Assembly: GCA_944380355.1 (NCBI GenBank)
Contig: CALWHJ010000005.1
Span: forward strand, 23,413 to 87,412
DNA: 64,000 bases
From: an uncultured Christensenellaceae bacterium
Lineage (GTDB): Bacteria > Bacillota > Clostridia > Christensenellales > UBA3700
Reading direction: 5' to 3'
In this document: positions 56,579-64,000 of the stretch, piece by piece
Layout of the letters: the number at the start of each line of letters is the position of its first letter
Position numbering within the stretch: the first letter of the stretch is position 1
Program-made: the position numbers and the translations under genes
Notes under the pieces: generated by a model
What the model saw: the letters and a program-made list of their open reading frames with translations, nothing else
Databases searched by the model: none
What the model was told of the DNA's origin: nothing

Positions 56579-56732
56579 AAAAAAGAACCTCCCCGAAAGA
56601 GCTTCTCCCATAAAATAGACCCGATTTATTGAAGTCTCGAAGTGGGAGTGAGTATTGTATCGCAAGCATAGGCTTTTCGTTCGCAGGCACTCCCCGTCCA
56701 TACGACACTTGACGCACAATCTCTACACTTTC
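56579..56732 (-). ncRNA. Structured leader RNA of the folate operon, candidate riboregulator
   Basis: From the promoter to folC about 154 bases are untranslated. Predicted minus-strand hairpins: CGTC/GACG, a longer stem GGGAGTG/CACTCCC (arms 56688-56694 and 56644-56650) with inner AAGC/GCTT, AGAC/GTCT, and finally GAAGCTC-TTTCGGG-GAGGTTC followed by eight T. The 3' arm of the last hairpin contains the folC ribosome site, so it could act as an attenuator or SD-sequestering switch. The CTCCC segment can also pair with GGGAG at 56606-56610, an alternative pairing. It lacks the conserved elements I know for THF, ZTP, SAM or FMN riboswitches and SRP RNA. Confidence 0.55.
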
Positions 56733-56738
56733 AAATAG

Positions 56739-56767
56739 ATTATACCAAAGTATAAATACAAAAGCAA
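56739..56767 (-). promoter_or_regulatory. Promoter of the fol operon
   Basis: On the minus strand TTGCTT (56762-56767), 17 bases, TATAAT (56739-56744). Confidence 0.75.
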
Positions 56768-56824
56768 GGCTTGATGAGTAAATTTTGTTTAATAAGATAA
56801 AATATCGGAAATAAGTCGGAAAAC

Positions 56825-57307
56825 CTAATCTGTTATTCTTTCGTAAACGTTAAAACGGGTATCTAAACCGCTATCTGAGACCGGCGCAGAGCTTATAAGG
56901 CGAAAGGAATCAGGAATTGAGGGGAAATATACGTCTCCCTCGGGACATACGTCCACGAGAGTTATATACAGTTTGTCGGCAAGCATTAAACACTCGCTGT
57001 AAATGCTTTGTCCCCCTATTGCAAACACGTCCTTGTCCGGCGCGATTGATTTGGCAAGCGTCAATGCGTCGGCTAGCGATTTGACTATATATGCACCGTC
57101 CGCACTTTTGAGTGTGGAAGATACGATAATATTTATTCTGTTTTTCAAAGGCGCGCCTATGGAGAGGAAAGTATTTTTGCCCATAATTACTACGTTGTGG
57201 AGAGTAAGACTTTTGAATCTTGCCATATCCTCTTTGAGAGAAAAAGGTAGATTGCCGTCTTTTCCTATTACGCCGTTTTGCGCTACTGCCGCGATTATGT
57301 TTAGCAT
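56825..57307 (-). CDS. folA: Dihydrofolate reductase, read from a leaderless transcript
   Basis: Reduces dihydrofolate to tetrahydrofolate; target of trimethoprim. 160 residues with MLNIIAAVAQNGVIGKDGNL, LPFSLKEDMARFKSLT (catalytic acidic residue region), NVVIMGKNTFLS and VFAIGGQSIYSECL. The ATG at 57307 has no ribosome site; a promoter ends six bases before it, so translation is predicted from a leaderless mRNA. An upstream start at 57325 would overlap the -10 and is rejected. Confidence 0.94.
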   Translation of the reverse strand: MLNIIAAVAQNGVIGKDGNLPFSLKEDMARFKSLTLHNVVIMGKNTFLSIGAPLKNRINIIVSSTLKSADGAYIVKSLADALTLAKSIAPDKDVFAIGGQSIYSECLMLADKLYITLVDVCPEGDVYFPSIPDSFRLISSAPVSDSGLDTRFNVYERITD

Positions 57308-57313
57308 AACTAA

Positions 57314-57342
57314 ATTATAAAACATTTTATATCATTAGTCAA
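57314..57342 (-). promoter_or_regulatory. folA promoter placing the transcription start at the ATG
   Basis: On the minus strand TTGACT (57337-57342), exactly 17 bases, TATAAT (57314-57319), then TTAGTT and ATG. Confidence 0.8.
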
Positions 57343-57382
57343 TGCGTGCGCGCTTGCTTGCGATATGCAGAGATTGTTTCAC

Positions 57383-58882
57383 TCAGAGAAAGAAAACTCT
57401 GTTTTTGAGTGTAACGCGTTTTGCAAGTTTGAGCGATTTTACAGAAAGTGCAAGAGGTGCGAATGCTAAAGTTATGCCTATGCCGCCGATTGCAACTTTA
57501 AGCAACAAAGGAATTTCCAAAAGCGACAATACATACCGTCCTATAAGCGTTACGGCAGTAGAGTATGCCATATAAGCGCAGCATTTAAAGCCCGCTTTTA
57601 GGTCAAGTCCCGAGTATTTGTTGAGCATTATAAGATTGATTATCATAGCGACGGAGTGGAATACTCCCAAAGCTACAAAGTATGCTTTAACGCCCAGATA
57701 CTTAGGCGTAATCAGCAATACGACTATAAGAAGAACGCAGCTTGCCACGTGAGATATAAAAGTATTGAGCTCCTTTCCCATAGAATTGAGCATAGACACA
57801 ACCAGTCCGTTGATGCACATAGGTACTACTATTATGGCGGCAAAAGCAAGATATTCTCCGCTTTTTGGGTCGTCGTAGAGTTTTGTTGCAAGCTCTTCTC
57901 CTACTGCTGTAAACAACGCAAAGAAGTAGCAGGCAACAAGACAGGAAAAAGCTATCGCACCCGAAAGACTTTTTGAAAGAGGACCTACGCCCCTTTCGGC
58001 GTTGGCAGAGGCAATCTCGGGTATCAGCACTACGCCCAGCGAGCCGATTATAGACGTAGGAGTGAATAGCAGAGGCATTACCATACCGCTTGCTCTGCCG
58101 AATTCGGCAGTGGCTTCGTTTGCACTCAGCCCGCAAGAGGAGACAAGCAAAGAGGGTAACACAAGCGATATGAAAGTTGAAGTAAGCGAGCCTACGATAC
58201 GCGTTACGGTAAGGGGAGTTGCGCTTTTGGCTATTTCTTTTGCCATAGCGGGACGCTTGAGTTTGCCTTTTTTGACAAAAAACAGTATTAATATAATGAT
58301 AATTATAATAATGTCGCCCGCGAGCATAGCCGCTGCATAAGCGTATTCCTTGCTAATTGCAAGTATACCTCCCTCGAGCAGAATTACGGCAAAGAGTACT
58401 TTGAGTACTTCGTCGGCAAATTCTGTCACGGAGAATATTCCGAAGTATTTTTTACCCCAAAACCAACCTCGAAGTACTGCGTATATGCAAGACGTGAGGA
58501 GCATAGGGAGCATTATCATAAACAGTTTTTTGCATCTGGCGTCCGTGAAAACGAAGTCGAGTATTTGCGGGAATGTAAGTAAAACCGAAACCATAAATAG
58601 CGTAAGAAGAACACCTGCGAGAAGACAGGTGCTTACGCTTCCGAATTGTTTTTTTGTATCTCCTACGGCATCGCTTTCGGCGGTAATACGCGACAGCGTA
58701 ACAGGAAGTCCCGAGCAACAAATACAGGCAAACAGCATAAATACGGACATACATATCTGATACAGTCCCAGAATTTCTGCGCCTAGTTTGCGTGAGAGAT
58801 ATATTTTGAATACGAATGAAAGCAGTCTTGTGATTACCGATACGAGAGTTACTGTTGCGAACGCCTTGAATAATTTTCTCAT
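57383..58882 (-). CDS. SpoVB/MurJ-like polysaccharide flippase (MOP superfamily)
   Basis: 499 residues with about 14 membrane helices. N-terminal LVSVITRLLSFVFKIYLSRKLGAEILGLYQIC and internal AKSATPLTVTRIVGSLTSTF match SpoVB/YtgP-type lipid-linked oligosaccharide flippases. In sporulating Bacillota SpoVB supports cortex synthesis; here the role could be peptidoglycan precursor or polysaccharide export. No ribosome site precedes the ATG. It is divergent from the LysM gene by 61 bases and upstream of folA. Confidence 0.88.
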   Translation of the reverse strand: MRKLFKAFATVTLVSVITRLLSFVFKIYLSRKLGAEILGLYQICMSVFMLFACICCSGLPVTLSRITAESDAVGDTKKQFGSVSTCLLAGVLLTLFMVSVLLTFPQILDFVFTDARCKKLFMIMLPMLLTSCIYAVLRGWFWGKKYFGIFSVTEFADEVLKVLFAVILLEGGILAISKEYAYAAAMLAGDIIIIIIILILFFVKKGKLKRPAMAKEIAKSATPLTVTRIVGSLTSTFISLVLPSLLVSSCGLSANEATAEFGRASGMVMPLLFTPTSIIGSLGVVLIPEIASANAERGVGPLSKSLSGAIAFSCLVACYFFALFTAVGEELATKLYDDPKSGEYLAFAAIIVVPMCINGLVVSMLNSMGKELNTFISHVASCVLLIVVLLITPKYLGVKAYFVALGVFHSVAMIINLIMLNKYSGLDLKAGFKCCAYMAYSTAVTLIGRYVLSLLEIPLLLKVAIGGIGITLAFAPLALSVKSLKLAKRVTLKNRVFFL

Positions 58883-58943
58883 ACAATATAATATTTGCGC
58901 TTTATGAAAAATAGAATATAACTATAAAAGAGCAGGAGGAGTT

Positions 58944-59243
58944 ATGAGAAGAATAATGTACAGGGCAAGCGAGGATATTACGGCTGATGAACTTGCCGAA
59001 ACGTATAACACCACAGCCGCTAATATCAAAAAGCTAAACGGCGTAGGGGATATAATACGCAAGGGAGAGAGAGTGCTTATAGACTGTATGCAAGGAGAGT
59101 ATTATGTGGTGCAGCCTTTTGAGGATATCGCGAAAATAGCCGAAAAATTCAAAGTTGACAAGAATATACTTGCCGAATACAACGGCAGAAGCGTGTTTAT
59201 CGGACAGCGCATATTTATCCCCGCAGACGGAAAGGCTTTATAA
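58944..59243 (+). CDS. Two-LysM-domain protein
   Basis: 99 residues forming two LysM modules, about 5-47 (ITADELAETYNTTAANIKKLNG) and 53-96 (YYVVQPFEDIAKIAEKFKVD), which bind peptidoglycan or chitin-like glycans. It has no signal peptide, as in SafA/SpoVID-associated coat proteins, so it may act inside the mother cell or leave by another route. AGGAGG precedes the ATG. Confidence 0.88.
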   Translation: MRRIMYRASEDITADELAETYNTTAANIKKLNGVGDIIRKGERVLIDCMQGEYYVVQPFEDIAKIAEKFKVDKNILAEYNGRSVFIGQRIFIPADGKAL

Positions 59244-59430
59244 AGAGAAAGTTATTGTCGCATTATTTAGTACGGTTGTCGCGGTAATTGTTTTTCGCTT
59301 CTTACAATATAAGTAAAGCGGCGTGAATACGTAATCAAGAATAAAAAAATACGATATAAGTATCTGGCGGTGTAAGTATTTTGCATTGCTATCCGTATAA
59401 TATACGCGACACTATATTAGGAGCAATGAA

Positions 59431-59457
59431 AAAGGACGGCTTGATTGCCGTCCTTTT
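59431..59457 (-). terminator. Terminator of the large surface protein gene
   Basis: AAAGGACGGC / GCCGTCCTTT arms; followed on the minus strand by TTTCATTGC. Confidence 0.82.
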
Positions 59458-59476
59458 AATTTTTAATCAGTCGCGA

Positions 59477-62400
59477 TTATTTTCCGAACTGGTCTCTCTT
59501 GTCGCCCTTCTTGGGTGCAACAACAGGTTTCTTGCCGCTCTTGACGAGTTTCTTCTTTCTTTTAGGAGCAAACTTCTTGATGAGTATAATCACGATAATA
59601 ATTACGATTGCGCCGCTGACAACGCCCGATACTACGTAGAGCCATACGAGAGGGTCTTTCTCGGGTTCTTCTGTAGGAGTTTCTTCCTCTTCGGGTTCCT
59701 CGGTCGAGTCGTCGCTCGTGAATACTATACGGAAGTTGTTTTTAGCTTTAGCAGAGTCGAGAAGTACGCTGTTGAGCGAGTTGTCATAGTCTGCTACTTC
59801 GCTGTCGTTGAGCTTCTTGTAGAGTGTTGCGCCTTCGGGAGCGGAGACACCGTCGGTGATTTCTACGTAGTTGTCGCCGTCCTTGTAGTAGGTGCCTTCA
59901 GCGTCCTCTACGTAAACTTCCTGACGAGCGATAAATTCGCTTTCTTCGATTTCTTCTACGGAGAAGTTGTCGACGAATACATAACCGCTAAGGTTGTAGT
60001 CCTCTCCGTCAAAGCCGAGGCTTACGGTAAGGGTAGCGGTAGTATCTTCGATATCTTCTTCGGCAAAGATGTAGAAGGAGTATTCTGTCCATTTGCCTAT
60101 GGTCTCGTTTCCTTGCTCGTCATAGGTAGAAGTATTGACGATTCTTTGCTTGTCGGTATCTTCGGAAGAAGAGGTAAGTTTCTTACCGAACTGATAAGTT
60201 TTGTTGTTTGCCTTGAGGGTAATCGTAGCCGTAGGCAAGAATGCTTCGTCAAGGTCTTCGGCGTCAGTGTTTACAGCGAGCTTGTAGGTGAGTACCCAGA
60301 TGCTGATTTTGTAGTACTGTCCGGCTTCGAGAGTAGCGGAGTTGGAAGTATATCCGTATGCGGTATTATTCTTATTGTAGATTGCGAGAACTTTATCGCC
60401 TACGAGAGTTTCGCTGTCATTGAAGATGGAGTTGATTATTGCTTCGTCAGCTTCGTTGTCGGGGTCGAGGTCAATCTTCGAGAAGTCGGTAGTCGTCTTG
60501 TCGATAACACCGCTTGCGAGAGTATCTTCATCGCTGGAAGCGTCGGAGTCAACGAGTGCACCCGTGAAGTTGTTAGGGGAAGCGAGGTCTTCGGCATCCT
60601 TTACGTCGTCGAAGGAGTCAACGAGCCACGATTGAGCGAGCACGTTTTCGAGAGTTGAAGACTGGGCATTGTCAAAAGCTTTTTCGTCAATGCTTGCATA
60701 GGTTGCCGCTTTGAAGAATACCGTACTGCTGGTCATTGCGCCGCTTTCGTAACCTGCATTGAGCGAGAGCGTAACAGAAGTGGAAGAGATACCCGTTTCA
60801 ACGAATACGGTGTACATATGCCACTCGCCGTCGCCTACGAGGGTAGCGAGTTTGGAGTTTTCGTCTGCAGTAGCAGTCTTAAGAATGATGCTGAAAGGAC
60901 TTCCTGCGGTAGCTTTTGCCCATACGCTGAATACGTAATAGGACTTAGCAGAGAGGGAAACCGAGTTGGAAGTATATCCCAAAGTAGCAATGGTATCGTC
61001 CTTCTTGATAGCGAGAACAGTGGAGTCATCTTCAAGGTTGAATACGCCCTCTGCGCCGTTATAGAAAGAGTCGGAGCTTATTCCGAGTGCGGCAAGCTGA
61101 CTTGCATTGTTGAGGTTGAGGATACCTGCCATATTCTTATAGGAAGAATCGGTGAGTACGGTGGAGTTGTTGACCGACCAGCCGGAGGGAACTCCGAGGT
61201 AGCCGTTGAGCATACCGTCTGCGCCGAAAGCGTCTTCGCCGTAAAGGTTTTCGGTGCCGCTCAAATCAACGTACTTGAAGTAGCCGTTGGAAGAAAGCTC
61301 GCTTTCGGAAGAGATGCTTGCCATGGAGTAAGTCTTGATATTGGTTTGAGTGGTTACGGAAGCGTACTCGGTGTAAGAGATTTCTTCAACGTAAAGCGAT
61401 GAGATATACGCATAACCGCTGAGAAGCTTGGAGTAGTCACTGCCGTTGCCCGTACCGAGAGAGATAGCTACAGCTACTTCGCTGGCTTCGATTTCTTCAC
61501 CTACTACGTAGAAGGAGAACATCGTGTAATCGTTGTAGCCCTTGTAGTCTTCGAGATTTTCCGTATTGACGGAAGTAAAGCTCGTGAGCGAGGTATAAGC
61601 ACTGCTGAACTTATCCTTGGACTGGTCAAAGTCCTTATTGTACTTGAGAAGCTCGATGGTAATACCCGTAGAAGACGCAATACTTTCAGTCTTTACGAAC
61701 ATAGATATGGAATATACCTTGTTGGGAGCTATGGATATAGTATTCTTGGTGGTGGTTGTACCGTTGTAGTACAGGGTAGACAACGTAAATGCCGAAGGCA
61801 AGTAGTTGTTTATAGCGAGTACTTTGGAGTTGAAAATCTCAGAATCGAACTCAACGGGCTTACCGGGGTTAGTCTTGAAGAATTCACCTGCGGTAAAGTT
61901 TTGAGTGTCGATAACTTGGTATGTCGAACGACCTTCGATAGCTTCTTCGCTGTTGAGTATGCCGAAGTTGCTGAGGTCGACGGAAGTCATATTTTCCTCA
62001 TCGGAAAGCATATTGATTTTCTTTGCAGTAGCCGATTCGGCTGCGGAAGTATAGTCGGCTTCGCTGATTTCGTCGAGAGTGATATGGTCGAAGAATGCTG
62101 CGCCGACAGCGTGGGTATCGGCATCGTTTGCACCGCCGTAACCCAGCCAGAATTCGAGATAAAGCTCACTGCTTCTGAATTGGTTGGCTGCTACGTAGAA
62201 AGTGTATTGAGTCCACGTACCCGAAGTTGAAACGCCGTCAATAGTATAGTTGTTTGCGTCGTCGTTGGTACCGTTGGTAAGTCTTATGGAAGCGGTGCCG
62301 CTGGTAAGGAAAGTATTAGCCCAAACGCTGAGTTTGTAGTAGGTGTTTGCGGCAAAATTCATACCCGTAGAAGGACGCATACCGAAAGCGGTAGCTTGTT

Positions 62401-63502
62401 TATTCTGCATAAAGAGCATTCTCGTTCCGACAGAATTCTCGGGAACCGTAAGAGCGTCGAGAGAAGAACCCTGAGCGGTAAGGAGCGATTCGAGAGCGGA
62501 GAGAGAAGTCTTGTTGTCTGCAATAGAAGTCGTATCCAAAATACCTTTGGAGATATAAGTCGAAGAAGTGCTTGCGTTGCTTCCCGAGCCGAAACCTGCT
62601 ACCGAAGAGTATTTGGAAGAGGTGTAAGGAACGCTCGTGGTAGAAGAAGCGTAATCGAATTCTGCGTCAACAGTCTTCATTGAATATTTAGCTACGGTAG
62701 AAGTAACTGCTACGTCGTCAAAATCCTTTTCCGTAAACTCTTTAGCGTTTTCATCGTCCTCGTCTACTTCAGAGAGATTCTGGAGATATACGTTGTCGAA
62801 GAAAGCGTAGCCCTTTGTCATATGACCCGTTTCGGTATTGCCTACGCCGAGCGCGAGCATAACGGTAATAGAGCCGTCTGTGAGTTCGGAGCCTTCGATA
62901 TACAGAGTGTAGGTAACCCATTCACCGTTGGTATCGATAGCTTCCCAGCCTGCGTATGCGGAACCGTTGACGTAGATATATGCGCCTGCCAAATCGTCGG
63001 TATTGTCTTCGTCGAGCAGGGTTTTTACGTCTACGCTGAGCTTATAGTAACTGTTTTTGTTGAGAGTATGAGAACTCGAAGTGTACTTATAAGCAGTAGC
63101 GGTCATATTGTGAATCATAAGGATACTGTTGTCATCCAAATTTTCGTTTGTGCCGCTGGTTTCACCGCGTCCGGGAGATGCGATGGTGATGGATTTGTAT
63201 TCTTTTCTCAGGTTTTTCCAAGCGCTAGAGGAAGAGTTGACGACGCCGGTCGTGAGGTCGTCCTCATCGTTGGGAGAGCCGTTGGTAGAACTGGTAGAGC
63301 CGGGTGCGCCTGTCCAGTTGTTAGGGGAGCTCAAAACCGCGGTATCGCTCGTGAGTTTGAACGTACCGTTGGAGAAAAGCAAATCGGTTTCGGTCACGTT
63401 GCCCGTAGTGCTTTCGTTATTATCGCAAGCAGCGAAGAGCGAAAGCGTAAGACATACTACCAAAACCAATGCTGTTAAGATAAAAAGTCTTTTCTTGTTC
63501 AT
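59477..63502 (-). CDS. Large repetitive surface protein with N-terminal lipobox and C-terminal membrane anchor
   Basis: 1341 residues, Ser/Thr/Asp-rich. Signal peptide ends in LFAAC (Cys at about 26). About five divergent modules of 200-250 residues follow, each ending with the pattern YYKLSVxxKT, WxxYTxYV, then GYAFFDNVYLQNLSE or GAAFFDHITLDEISE, which resembles carbohydrate-binding jelly-rolls. The C terminus has an acidic Pro/Glu linker, one membrane helix (WLYVVSGVVSGAIVIIIVII) and a Lys-rich tail. It may thus be fixed at both ends. Probably an adhesin, glycan-binding or S-layer-like protein. AAAGGTGG precedes the ATG; own promoter and terminator. Confidence 0.88.
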   Translation of the reverse strand: MNKKRLFILTALVLVVCLTLSLFAACDNNESTTGNVTETDLLFSNGTFKLTSDTAVLSSPNNWTGAPGSTSSTNGSPNDEDDLTTGVVNSSSSAWKNLRKEYKSITIASPGRGETSGTNENLDDNSILMIHNMTATAYKYTSSSHTLNKNSYYKLSVDVKTLLDEDNTDDLAGAYIYVNGSAYAGWEAIDTNGEWVTYTLYIEGSELTDGSITVMLALGVGNTETGHMTKGYAFFDNVYLQNLSEVDEDDENAKEFTEKDFDDVAVTSTVAKYSMKTVDAEFDYASSTTSVPYTSSKYSSVAGFGSGSNASTSSTYISKGILDTTSIADNKTSLSALESLLTAQGSSLDALTVPENSVGTRMLFMQNKQATAFGMRPSTGMNFAANTYYKLSVWANTFLTSGTASIRLTNGTNDDANNYTIDGVSTSGTWTQYTFYVAANQFRSSELYLEFWLGYGGANDADTHAVGAAFFDHITLDEISEADYTSAAESATAKKINMLSDEENMTSVDLSNFGILNSEEAIEGRSTYQVIDTQNFTAGEFFKTNPGKPVEFDSEIFNSKVLAINNYLPSAFTLSTLYYNGTTTTKNTISIAPNKVYSISMFVKTESIASSTGITIELLKYNKDFDQSKDKFSSAYTSLTSFTSVNTENLEDYKGYNDYTMFSFYVVGEEIEASEVAVAISLGTGNGSDYSKLLSGYAYISSLYVEEISYTEYASVTTQTNIKTYSMASISSESELSSNGYFKYVDLSGTENLYGEDAFGADGMLNGYLGVPSGWSVNNSTVLTDSSYKNMAGILNLNNASQLAALGISSDSFYNGAEGVFNLEDDSTVLAIKKDDTIATLGYTSNSVSLSAKSYYVFSVWAKATAGSPFSIILKTATADENSKLATLVGDGEWHMYTVFVETGISSTSVTLSLNAGYESGAMTSSTVFFKAATYASIDEKAFDNAQSSTLENVLAQSWLVDSFDDVKDAEDLASPNNFTGALVDSDASSDEDTLASGVIDKTTTDFSKIDLDPDNEADEAIINSIFNDSETLVGDKVLAIYNKNNTAYGYTSNSATLEAGQYYKISIWVLTYKLAVNTDAEDLDEAFLPTATITLKANNKTYQFGKKLTSSSEDTDKQRIVNTSTYDEQGNETIGKWTEYSFYIFAEEDIEDTTATLTVSLGFDGEDYNLSGYVFVDNFSVEEIEESEFIARQEVYVEDAEGTYYKDGDNYVEITDGVSAPEGATLYKKLNDSEVADYDNSLNSVLLDSAKAKNNFRIVFTSDDSTEEPEEEETPTEEPEKDPLVWLYVVSGVVSGAIVIIIVIILIKKFAPKRKKKLVKSGKKPVVAPKKGDKRDQFGK

Positions 63503-63555
63503 TTAACCACCTTTCAATAATCTATTAAAATAATCTATTATTAATAGTCTTTGTT

Positions 63556-63584
63556 ATTATATATTAAAGACTACAAAAAATCAA
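63556..63584 (-). promoter_or_regulatory. Promoter of the large surface protein gene
   Basis: On the minus strand TTGATT (63579-63584), 17 bases, TATAAT (63556-63561). The leader has two AATAATCTATTA repeats (about 63516-63542). Confidence 0.72.
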
Positions 63585-63609
63585 TTACTTTTACCTATTT
63601 TTTATTTTT

Positions 63610-63771
63610 CTCCCTGAGGTACGTTGTTTGTGGACGGTTTGGAGGGCGTATATTACGCTTTTACTTCGTTAAACCGCTTGACAATACAGCAAGTATTGCC
63701 TGCGCGCTTCGCCTTGTAAAAGTCATAATCTCCGCTCCTCAAACTGCCCACGCACAGCGTACCTCAGGGAG
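63610..63771. repeat. Inverted-repeat element with 14-bp perfect ends
   Basis: CTCCCTGAGGTACG at 63610-63623 is exactly inverted at 63758-63771, and the similarity continues inwards in diverged form for about 50 bases. T-runs flank both ends. It shares its right half with the tandem array. Confidence 0.75.
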
Positions 63772-64000
63772 AGTTTTTTTGTAAGAGAGTATGATGTGGC
63801 AAGTATTGCCTACGCGCTTCGTCTTGTAAAAGTCGCAATCTCCGCACCTCAAACTGCCCACGCACAGCGCACCTCAGGGAGAGTTTTTTTTGTGAGTGAG
63901 TATGATGTGGCAAGTATTGCCTGCGCGCTTCGTCTTGTAAAAGTCGCAATCTCCGCACCTCAAACTGCCCACGCACAGCGCACCTCAGGAAGAGTTTTTT
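63689..64000. repeat. Tandem array of 110-111-bp units, cut by the window edge
   Basis: Units start at 63689, 63799 and 63910, each with GCAAGTATTGCCTGCGCGC-like start, CTCAAACTGCCCACGCACAG in the middle and CCTCAGGGAGAG plus a T-run near the end. Units 2 and 3 are almost identical, unit 1 slightly diverged. The array continues beyond base 64000. Confidence 0.9.

Noticed and set aside
56579..56719. N-terminal extension of FolC from an ATG at 56719
   Set aside because: It would add about 47 Cys/Arg-rich residues unlike any FolC, with no ribosome site, through the structured leader.
56579..56732. Known THF, ZTP, SAM, TPP, FMN or T-box leader, 6S or SRP RNA
   Set aside because: None of the conserved sequence elements that I can recall for these classes is present; left as unassigned.
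59381..60658. Long plus-strand frame of 425 codons
   Set aside because: It is antisense to the large surface protein gene, whose signal peptide, repeats and membrane anchor are clear; no ribosome site precedes it.
63764..63976. Arg-rich repeated minus-strand frame in the tandem array
   Set aside because: Units are 110 and 111 bp, so the frame is not kept from unit to unit; no ribosome site. Treated as non-coding repeat.
63689..64000. CRISPR array
   Set aside because: The units are similar along their whole length, with no short repeat separated by unique spacers.

Overview
The window looks like chromosomal DNA of an uncultured low-GC Gram-positive bacterium, most likely a gut-type Clostridia member (Bacillota). 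Seen directly: AGGAGG-type ribosome sites, many TTGACA-N17-TATAAT promoters, U-tailed terminators, abundant lipoprotein signals and no phage, transposase or CRISPR genes. Family-level support for the placement: an ECF sigma/RsgI-like pair, a SpoVB-like flippase, the ywlC-ywlE-rpiB order, an Enterococcus-type ntp V-ATPase operon, a class I lysyl-tRNA synthetase and an alpha2 glycyl-tRNA synthetase. The lineage call is inference.

Layout. 0-4 kb: a cut malic enzyme gene and a TrpXYZ-type ABC importer. 4-12.5 kb: AraC regulator, class I LysRS fused to a tRNA-binding domain, tRNA-Glu, an ECF sigma / anti-sigma / lipoprotein unit with a repeated promoter motif, tRNA-Arg, a frameshifted AAA ATPase and a short orphan transcript. 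12.5-17 kb: GH16 glucanase with a YhcH protein, a pentad-repeat protein, a self-contained transcription unit for a 22-residue peptide, a TetR regulator with a palindromic operator, and a phospholipase C-like protein. 17-23 kb: PhoB/PhoR-type two-component pair, manA, tsaC/ywlC, ywlE, rpiB. 23-32 kb: the nine-gene V-ATPase operon, whose K subunit keeps the Na+ ligands. 32-40 kb: PepSY lipoprotein, GH3 beta-glucosidase with a charged coiled-coil tail, guaB, a monooxygenase-fold protein, glyS, a Cys-rich microprotein. 40-50.5 kb: TspO-like protein, ECF S component next to coaX, homoserine dehydrogenase, two winged-helix/membrane proteins, uvrBA. 50.5-53.1 kb: DUF421 and DUF4363 genes in a gene-poor stretch with three more copies of the TetR-type palindrome. 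53.1-57.3 kb: folate genes folC-folE-folP-folKB behind a structured leader RNA, plus folA. 57.4-64 kb: SpoVB-like flippase, LysM protein, a 1341-residue repetitive surface protein and a 110-bp tandem repeat array running off the edge.

How the parts fit: the cell appears to sense and remodel its envelope (ECF/RsgI, two-component system, several lipoproteins, the large surface protein), feed on beta-glucans and glucosides (GH16, GH3), import tryptophan-like and pantothenate-like compounds, make folate itself, and carry a probable Na+ V-ATPase. The most interesting under-described signals are the shared 15-bp palindrome linking a TetR gene to the DUF421/DUF4363 region, the 22-residue peptide unit, the duplicated ECF promoter motif, the folC leader RNA, and genes whose promoters place the transcription start at the start codon.
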